Under the pieces are notes generated by a model. That model made no database searches and was not told the DNA's origin. It saw nothing but the letters and a program-made list of their open reading frames with translations. Shown here one piece after another: positions 15,345 through 20,631 of a DNA stretch of 20,631 bases. Position 1 is the first letter of the stretch; every line of letters begins with the position of its first letter. The position numbers were made by a program, and so were the translations under genes. Origin of the DNA: Akkermansiaceae bacterium UBA4145 (GTDB taxonomy: Bacteria; Verrucomicrobiota; Verrucomicrobiia; Verrucomicrobiales; Akkermansiaceae); the NCBI GenBank assembly GCA_002380675.1, contig DFWB01000013.1:1-20631 (forward strand). Direction: 5' to 3'.

Positions 15345-16097
15345 ATGAGCGAATTGCGCTGGAAAAGCTGGCCAGCTCAGCCTAGAGGTCGCTCAGTGTC
15401 TCTAAGCTCGTTGATTTCCGCGCGGAACATCCACCGTACTTACACCTTGGGTAAGAAGACGGTAGAAGTACTCCGTGGCATAGATCTTGAGATCGGTCGG
15501 GGAGAGCGAGTTTTTCTCTGCGGGGCGAGCGGAGCTGGTAAAACCACTCTTCTTTATACGCTCGCGGGCCTTGAACGCCCGGAGAGGGGCCGGGTCCATA
15601 TCGAGGGTGCAGATCTCTATTCCCTCTCGCAGAGAGAGCAGAGTCGGGTGAGAAACAGTAAAATGGGGTATATCTTTCAAAACTATTATCTTCTACCGGA
15701 GCTGACCGCGCTAGAGAACGTGATGGTGCCGGGAATGATCAGATCCAAAAATCACCGCCGGCAGGCGATGAAGCTTCTGGATGAGGTCGGCCTCGGTGGG
15801 CGTGTACATCATTTGCCGGCTGAATTAAGTGGCGGAGAACAGCAGCGCGTGGCGATTGCTCGTGCTCTCGTGAACAAACCCACGATGGTTTTTGCAGATG
15901 AGCCGACTGGCAATCTCGATTCTCGTAATGGGGGAGAGGTGATGACTCTCCTCCTCGAGTTTTCCAAAAATCTGGGAACTACACTTGTGGTAGTCACCCA
16001 TGATCGGATTCTCGCAGAAAAGGGAGATAGAACTCTTGAGATTGCGGATGGGCAAATGGCAGGGAAAAATCCGGGATTGGCGACCGAGGCTGATTAA
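15345..16097 (+). CDS. ABC transporter ATP-binding protein, LolD/MacB type
   Basis: This 250-residue ATPase has Walker A GASGAGKT (60-67), a Q-loop at Q112 (YIFQNYYLLPELTALENV), the signature LSGGEQQR (161-168), Walker B MVFADEP (181-187), and an H-loop H219 (VVVTHD). The sequence around FQNYYLLPELTALENVMVP and the ADEPTGNLD motif put it in the LolD/MacB/FtsE-like branch, typically moving lipoproteins or acting mechanically across the envelope. The first 20 or so residues precede the usual family start. No LolC/LolE-type permease gene is next to it, so its partner must be encoded elsewhere. It is the first gene of a plus-strand run toward the aminotransferase (52-bp gap). Confidence 0.92.
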   Translation: MSELRWKSWPAQPRGRSVSLSSLISARNIHRTYTLGKKTVEVLRGIDLEIGRGERVFLCGASGAGKTTLLYTLAGLERPERGRVHIEGADLYSLSQREQSRVRNSKMGYIFQNYYLLPELTALENVMVPGMIRSKNHRRQAMKLLDEVGLGGRVHHLPAELSGGEQQRVAIARALVNKPTMVFADEPTGNLDSRNGGEVMTLLLEFSKNLGTTLVVVTHDRILAEKGDRTLEIADGQMAGKNPGLATEAD

Positions 16098-16149
16098 CAG
16101 TATTAATTGCATTCCGCCTTAGAGCATCTCAATTTCAGCAAGAAAATTC

Positions 16150-17031
16150 ATGGCACTCAAAATCTGGTACGATGGAACTTTGGTAGATGAGTCGGAGGCT
16201 AGAATCTCGGTTTTCGACCACGGCTTGCTCTATGGCGATGGAGTGTTTGAGGGAATTCGCTTTTACAACGGGAAAGTGTTCAGGCTGGCCGAGCACGTAG
16301 ACCGGCTCTTTGACTCGTCCAAAGCCATCATGCTGAGCTTGCCTTGGTCGCGGGATGAGGTGGCGGCTCATACCCTCGAAACCATTCGAGCGAACGGTCT
16401 GAAAGATGGGTATGTCCGCTTGCTGGTAACTCGTGGAGTTGGAAGTCTGGGCTTGAGCCCTGAGAGTTGCGACCGCCCTTCAATGATTATCATCGCAGCT
16501 GATATTCAGCTTTACCCGCAGTCGGACTATGAGATCGGACTGAAGGTAGTTACCTGTGCGACTCGCCGGCCTACCCACAGTTCTCTTAGTCCGCAGGTGA
16601 AGTCCTTAAATTACCTCAACAACGTTATGGCAAAAGTGGAAGCGCAGAGGGCCGGCGCGCGTGAGGGTTTGATGTTAAACGAGCAGGGCTATGTGGCCGA
16701 GTGCACAGGCGACAACGTTTTCATCGTTAAAAAAGGTGTCCTATACACACCTCCAGTGTCTGATGGCGGCTTGGATGGAATTACCAGAGGGGTGATCTTT
16801 GAGTTAGCCGAGCAGCTGGGCGTTACCCTTGAGCAGAAGACAATGACACGTTTTGACATCATGACGGCGGATGAGTGTTTTTTAACTGGAACTGCGGCGG
16901 AGGTCATTCCGGCAGTGGAACTGGATCACCGAGCCATTGGGGACGGAGTTCCGGGCCCTCTCACCGCAAAATTCATCGAGGCCTATCGAAATCTTGTACA
17001 CAATAGTGGAACCCCGATCGAACCGTCGTAA
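16150..17031 (+). CDS. Class IV PLP aminotransferase, branched-chain type
   Basis: This 293-residue fold-type IV PLP enzyme has K151 in PQVKSLNYLNN as the predicted Schiff-base lysine. Other features are SVFDHGLLYGDGVFEGIRFY (21-39), the YVRLLVTRG strand (R90), EGLMLNEQGYVAECTGDN with the conserved Glu near the PLP nitrogen, and FLTGTAAEVIPAVELDHR. The GDGVFEGIR motif and overall length fit the IlvE branched-chain aminotransferase branch, catalysing reversible transfer of amino groups between Leu/Ile/Val and 2-oxoglutarate. D-alanine aminotransferase and ADC lyase share the fold and cannot be fully excluded. It lies 51 bp upstream of mcsA on the same strand. Confidence 0.9.
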   Translation: MALKIWYDGTLVDESEARISVFDHGLLYGDGVFEGIRFYNGKVFRLAEHVDRLFDSSKAIMLSLPWSRDEVAAHTLETIRANGLKDGYVRLLVTRGVGSLGLSPESCDRPSMIIIAADIQLYPQSDYEIGLKVVTCATRRPTHSSLSPQVKSLNYLNNVMAKVEAQRAGAREGLMLNEQGYVAECTGDNVFIVKKGVLYTPPVSDGGLDGITRGVIFELAEQLGVTLEQKTMTRFDIMTADECFLTGTAAEVIPAVELDHRAIGDGVPGPLTAKFIEAYRNLVHNSGTPIEPS

Positions 17032-17082
17032 TTCTCGCTTTTTATTTCGAATTTCTGAGGAGCTAGACTACTATAACCACGT

Positions 17083-17589
17083 ATGCAGTGCGATTTCTGC
17101 GACAGTAAAGCGACAGTCTTCCTCACCCAGTTAATTGGGGGAGAAATGAAAAAGATGTGCCTTTGTGAGAAGTGTGCTCAAGACAAAGGAGTTACTGATC
17201 CGGCCGGTTTTGCATTGGGCGATTCCTTAATAGGGGAGAATTTTCCGGTTGGGGAGAAGTCGTTGGAGGGATCCGCCGATGATGGAGCGACATGTCCGGT
17301 TTGTGGATTTACCTTCAAAAAGTTCCAACAGGTAGGTCGCTTGGGTTGTAGCGAGTGTTATGAGACTTTCGGCGATGAAATTTCGCGTCGTCTGAAAGGC
17401 ATGCACAAAGGAATAACGCATATTGGCCGGGTCCCAGAAGGGCTCGTGGAGGAGCACGCGAGGCAGCAGAGGCTAGATCAATTAAGAAATCGCCTCGATG
17501 AGGTTATCGCGGCCGAGAATTACGAGGAGGCAGCAGGCCTAAGGGATGAGATTCAGGAACTCGAGACGATCGAAGCGGTACAGACATGA
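17083..17589 (+). CDS. mcsA: McsA-type zinc-finger activator with UVR motif
   Basis: This 168-residue cytoplasmic protein has four CxxC pairs: C3/C6 (MQCDFC), C28/C31 (CEKC), C71/C74 (CPVC) and C89/C92 (CSEC), expected to bind zinc. A UVR (UvrB/UvrC) motif follows at the C-terminus (about 127-162, RLDQLRNRLDEVIAAENYEE, AAGLRDEIQELE). This is the McsA layout. In Bacillus, McsA activates the arginine kinase McsB. The stop TGA (17587-17589) overlaps the mcsB start in ATGA, indicating coupled translation and near-equal expression. No ctsR gene precedes it; the upstream neighbour is the aminotransferase. No Shine-Dalgarno sequence is seen, and a -10-like TATAAC (17072-17077) lies only 5 bp before the ATG. 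Confidence 0.92.
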   Translation: MQCDFCDSKATVFLTQLIGGEMKKMCLCEKCAQDKGVTDPAGFALGDSLIGENFPVGEKSLEGSADDGATCPVCGFTFKKFQQVGRLGCSECYETFGDEISRRLKGMHKGITHIGRVPEGLVEEHARQQRLDQLRNRLDEVIAAENYEEAAGLRDEIQELETIEAVQT

Positions 17590-18713
17590 TGCGATTCTCT
17601 ACCCTCCTGAAGCATCCGGCCGATTGGATGACCGGGGCGGCTGTGGGTACCAGTGTAGTTTTGACCAGCCGTGTGAGGCTGGCCCGCAACCTTCGGAGGG
17701 AGCCTTTTCCGGGTTGGTCAACAAAAGAGAGGCGGGTGGCGGTTCTGGGCCGGGTTAAGCCGGAGGTGGAAGCTCTCCCTGAGATGAAGAATGGATTTTC
17801 TCAAGAGTTGGATGCCCTGACCTCATTGCAGAAGCAAGTTCTTGTAGAGCGCCATCTTATCAGTCGGGAACAGGCCGCGAGGGGGGAAGGGAGCGCGGCG
17901 ATTGTCAATCGAAAGCAGGCCCTGTGCCTCATGATTAACGAGGAAGACCACCTCAGGATGCAGTCGATCCGCCCAGGCTTAGCGCTGAAGGAGGCATACG
18001 ATCTCGTCTCGGCGGTGGACGCTCAGCTTGAGGGCAATCTCGAATTTGCCTTTGACCATGAGCTTGGTTACCTGAGTGCCTGCCCTACGAATCTTGGTAC
18101 CGGGATGAGGGCCTCTGCTATGCTCCATCTTCCTGGCCTCGTTCTGAGTGATCAGATCGCTCAGGTTCTCCAAGCCGTCGGAAAGCTCCAGCTCGCGGTG
18201 CGGGGTTTTTTCGGGGAAGGAACTGAATCCCTTGGAAACCTGTTCCAGATATCCAACCAATCCACTCTTGGGGAAAGTGAGGACACGATCATCAGGAGGC
18301 TGGAGCGAGTTATCCAACAAGTGGCTTCACACGAAAGAAACGCGCGCCAGAAGCTGTTTGAGGACGACCCTGACATGGTTTTCGACAGGGTCGGGCGGGC
18401 TTACGGAACCCTGCGGCATGCTCACGTCATTCCTTCGAAGGAAGCTCTGAATCTGCTCTCTATCCTCAGACTCGGAGCTGAGCTGGGGTTCTTCCCACCC
18501 GAAACCGGAGGAACTTGCGACTCTCTCCTGATGGAGATTCAGCCTGCACACCTTCAGCTGCATTCTGGGGAAAAGTTAAACCCTGAGCAAAGGGATGCGA
18601 TCCGGGCCGAAATCATCCGGAGCCGGTTGCAATCACTCGATCCTCCTGCTATTATTGCGAACCAAGAGAGCGAGGAGTTGCACCCTCCCTCCGATACTGT
18701 TGCTGATTCATGA
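17586..18713 (+). CDS. mcsB: McsB protein-arginine kinase
   Basis: This 375-residue member of the phosphagen (guanidino) kinase fold is predicted to phosphorylate arginine residues on proteins, marking them for ClpC-ClpP degradation. Visible motifs: TSRVRLARN (27-35), the NEEDHLR loop (118-124), CPTNLGTGMRAS with the active-site Cys166, VRGFFGEGTESLGNLFQISN (205-224), and the ADP/substrate segment STLGESEDTI. The C-terminal part has RDAIRA (336-341), matching the RDxxRA phosphoarginine-sensing motif described for Firmicutes McsB, so allosteric activation by phosphoarginine may be kept. The start ATG 17586 overlaps the mcsA stop, and its own stop overlaps the clpC start, both as ATGA. Length is slightly greater than the roughly 360 residues of Bacillus McsB because of an acidic tail (ESEELHPPSDTVADS). 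Confidence 0.95.
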   Translation: MMRFSTLLKHPADWMTGAAVGTSVVLTSRVRLARNLRREPFPGWSTKERRVAVLGRVKPEVEALPEMKNGFSQELDALTSLQKQVLVERHLISREQAARGEGSAAIVNRKQALCLMINEEDHLRMQSIRPGLALKEAYDLVSAVDAQLEGNLEFAFDHELGYLSACPTNLGTGMRASAMLHLPGLVLSDQIAQVLQAVGKLQLAVRGFFGEGTESLGNLFQISNQSTLGESEDTIIRRLERVIQQVASHERNARQKLFEDDPDMVFDRVGRAYGTLRHAHVIPSKEALNLLSILRLGAELGFFPPETGGTCDSLLMEIQPAHLQLHSGEKLNPEQRDAIRAEIIRSRLQSLDPPAIIANQESEELHPPSDTVADS

Positions 18714-20631
18714 ATAATTTTACTCCTAGGGCCCAGCAAGTCCTGGCGCTTGCCCGCAAAGAGGCTGACCGCTTCAACCACAACTACGTTGGTACCGAGC
18801 ATCTCCTGCTTGGATTGATAAAGCTCGGGCAGGGAGTCGCAGTCAGCGTGCTTGAGAGGATGGGGCTCGATTTGGAGTCGGTCAGAATGGAGGTTGAGAA
18901 GCAGGTGGGGACTGGCCCGGACCAGAAAGTCTCTGGGAATATTCCCTACACTCCGCGAGTGAAAAAAGTGTTGGCTCTCGCGAACAAGGAGGCAAAGGCT
19001 CTCAACCACTCGTATGTTGGAACTGAGCATATTCTGCTTGGCTTGCTCCGTGAGGGGGAAGGGGTTGCCGCGAGAGTCCTCCAGACTTTGGACGTGGATA
19101 TCCAGCGGACGCGTAATGAGATTCTGTCCGAAATTGACCCAAATTTTTCTCCCGAGGAATCTGATGAAGAATTTGAGGGGTTTGAGGACGAGGAAGAGCC
19201 GATGGAGGGTAATGGTGAGGGCAAGGCGAAAACTCCTGCTCTCCGCGCCTTTGGCCGGGATCTCACCAAGCTTGCTCGTGATGGTGAACTGGATCCCGTT
19301 ATAGGACGCGAAAGCGAGATAGAGAGAGTGATTCAGATTCTCTGTCGGAGAACAAAGAATAACCCCGTGCTGGTGGGTGAAGCGGGAGTCGGTAAGACGG
19401 CCATCGTTGAAGGGCTCGCCCAAGAAATCGGCTTAGGAAACGTGCCTGAAATTCTGAGGGAGAAGAGGGTGGTGACACTTGATCTGGCACTCATGGTTGC
19501 GGGGACAAAGTACCGTGGTCAATTCGAAGAGCGCATCAAGGCCGTGATGGATGAAATCCGGAAGGTGAAAAATGTCATTCTCTTTATCGACGAGTTACAC
19601 ACCATCGTGGGGGCGGGATCGGCAGAAGGTGCAATGGATGCATCAAACATCATCAAGCCGTCGCTCAGCCGCGGCGAACTCCAGTGCGTGGGTGCTACCA
19701 CCCTGAATGAGTATCGTAAGTATATTGAAAAAGATGCGGCGCTTGAAAGGAGGTTCCAGCAGGTGAAGGTCGAAGAGCCGTCTGTGGAAGACGCCATAGC
19801 GATTCTGCGTGGTCTCAAAGACAAGTATGAGCAGCACCACAAGGTGCGCTATTCACCTGAAGCGATCGAGTCATCAGTCCGCTTGACCTCGAGGTATCTG
19901 ACTGGGCGCTTTCTCCCAGACAAGGCCATTGACGTCCTTGATGAGTCCGGCGCTCGAGCCCGAATTGGGACATTAACTCGTCCTCCGGAAATCAAGGGTC
20001 TTGAGGGAGAGATTGAAGAAATCAACAAGGACAAGGTTGCTGCTATCAATTCTCAAGATTTTGAGAAAGCGGCAGCTCTCAGAGACACAGAGAAGCAAAA
20101 AAAGAAGGAGCTAGAGGATCTCATTGGCTCCTGGAGGTCCGAGAGTGAGGAGACCGTAGTCGACGTCGAGGAGGATGACATCATGGCGGTGGTTTCGAAG
20201 TGGACAGGCGTTCCGCTTCAGCGAATGGAAGAAAAGGAGACCGAGAAGCTGCTCCAGATGGAGAACAAGCTCAAGGAGCACGTGATTGGCCAAGACACGG
20301 CAGTGGTCGCGATTTCAAAGGCGTTACGACGCTCAAGAGCAGACCTGAAGGATCCGCGTCGCCCCATTGGAAGCTTTCTCTTTCTTGGGCCTACTGGTGT
20401 CGGCAAAACATATCTCGCCCGCAATTTGGCTGAATTCATGTTCGGTGACGCGGAAGCCCTGATTCAGATCGATATGTCCGAGTATATGGAGAAGTTTACC
20501 TCCAGCAGGTTGATTGGATCTCCACCTGGGTATGTGGGTTACGAGGAGGGGGGGCAACTCTCCGAAGCTGTGCGGCGTAGGCCCTATTCGGTCGTGCTTT
20601 TTGACGAAATTGAGAAAGCTCATCCAGATGT
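18710..20631 (+). CDS. clpC: ClpC-type AAA+ unfoldase (3' end beyond the window)
   Basis: The 640 visible codons encode the N-terminal three-quarters of ClpC, the ATP-driven unfoldase feeding ClpP. The N domain (about 1-140) has two repeats, each with a GTEH motif; E30 and E106 align with E32 and E106 of B. subtilis ClpC, the phosphoarginine-docking residues. An acidic linker follows (about 146-172, EESDEEFEGFEDEEEP). AAA1 has Walker A GEAGVGKT (223-230) and Walker B VILFIDE (289-295). The middle domain contains a UVR-like segment (about 434-468, EEINKDKVAAINSQDFEKAA), the McsB/MecA-responsive region in Firmicutes. AAA2 has Walker A GPTGVGKT (560-567) and Walker B VVLFDEIEKAHPD at the edge. 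The sensor 2 and ClpP-binding loop lie outside. ATG 18710 overlaps the mcsB stop. Confidence 0.97.
   Translation, partial: MNNFTPRAQQVLALARKEADRFNHNYVGTEHLLLGLIKLGQGVAVSVLERMGLDLESVRMEVEKQVGTGPDQKVSGNIPYTPRVKKVLALANKEAKALNHSYVGTEHILLGLLREGEGVAARVLQTLDVDIQRTRNEILSEIDPNFSPEESDEEFEGFEDEEEPMEGNGEGKAKTPALRAFGRDLTKLARDGELDPVIGRESEIERVIQILCRRTKNNPVLVGEAGVGKTAIVEGLAQEIGLGNVPEILREKRVVTLDLALMVAGTKYRGQFEERIKAVMDEIRKVKNVILFIDELHTIVGAGSAEGAMDASNIIKPSLSRGELQCVGATTLNEYRKYIEKDAALERRFQQVKVEEPSVEDAIAILRGLKDKYEQHHKVRYSPEAIESSVRLTSRYLTGRFLPDKAIDVLDESGARARIGTLTRPPEIKGLEGEIEEINKDKVAAINSQDFEKAAALRDTEKQKKKELEDLIGSWRSESEETVVDVEEDDIMAVVSKWTGVPLQRMEEKETEKLLQMENKLKEHVIGQDTAVVAISKALRRSRADLKDPRRPIGSFLFLGPTGVGKTYLARNLAEFMFGDAEALIQIDMSEYMEKFTSSRLIGSPPGYVGYEEGGQLSEAVRRRPYSVVLFDEIEKAHPD

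Noticed and set aside
17032..17082. CIRCE or CtsR operator before mcsA
   Set aside because: Neither TTAGCACTC/GAGTGCTAA nor tandem AGGTCAAA-type sequences are present.
20041..20110. UVR-like motif in ClpC as evidence of a separate UvrB/UvrC gene
   Set aside because: A UVR segment in the middle domain is normal for ClpC; the frame is continuous with both AAA modules.
1..20631. CRISPR arrays, tRNA/rRNA genes, insertion sequences or prophage genes
   Set aside because: I saw no regularly spaced direct repeats, cloverleaf-like sequences, transposase or integrase motifs, or phage structural genes on either strand.

Overview
The window looks like chromosomal DNA of a Verrucomicrobiota bacterium, possibly of the Opitutia group; the class-level guess is weak. 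The evidence is a combination: two secreted sulfatases, a secreted PQQ-type beta-propeller beginning with the DWPQWFGPRRDG motif, a large FG-GAP/UnbV surface protein, a very long GreA-type protein of the kind also known in Chlamydiae, and an mcsA-mcsB-clpC operon outside Firmicutes. Almost none of the start codons has a recognisable Shine-Dalgarno sequence. By eye the base composition is moderately GC-rich and fairly even. I see no insertion sequence, phage gene, CRISPR array, rRNA or tRNA.

Left part (1-11451), accessory and cell-surface genes. In order: a possible fragment of an upstream gene; an arylsulfatase-type sulfatase (+); a convergent PQQ-like beta-propeller protein (-); a small conserved-looking protein (+); a ribonuclease R/II-type exonuclease lacking its N-terminal cold-shock domains (-); an iduronate-2-sulfatase-type sulfatase (-); a divergent 1037-residue secreted protein with FG-GAP/VCBS repeats, a UnbV/ASPIC domain and further beta domains (+); then a two-gene minus-strand unit of an Asp/Glu-racemase-family enzyme followed by a YwaF/TIGR02206-type membrane protein. 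The sulfatases and the large adhesin-like protein fit a life spent on sulfated polysaccharides or particles, but no polysaccharide lyase or glycoside hydrolase is present here.

Right part (11775-20631), housekeeping genes: the large GreA-type elongation factor, enolase, a convergent FtsB/DivIC-type division protein, then on the plus strand a LolD-type ABC ATPase, a class IV (branched-chain type) aminotransferase, and mcsA-mcsB-clpC. The last three are joined by ATGA stop/start overlaps and clpC runs off the right edge.

The most interesting module is the protein-arginine-phosphorylation system. McsA has four CxxC pairs and a UVR motif. McsB keeps the phosphagen-kinase active-site motifs and the RDxxRA phosphoarginine-sensing motif. 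ClpC keeps both GTEH glutamates that correspond to the phosphoarginine-docking residues of Bacillus subtilis ClpC. No ctsR repressor gene lies next to them, so regulation probably differs from the Firmicutes model. I did not find a convincing wholly new multi-gene system. Other points worth a second look are the RNase without cold-shock domains, the oversized GreA, the lack of Shine-Dalgarno sites, and several perfect inverted repeats in intergenic regions.
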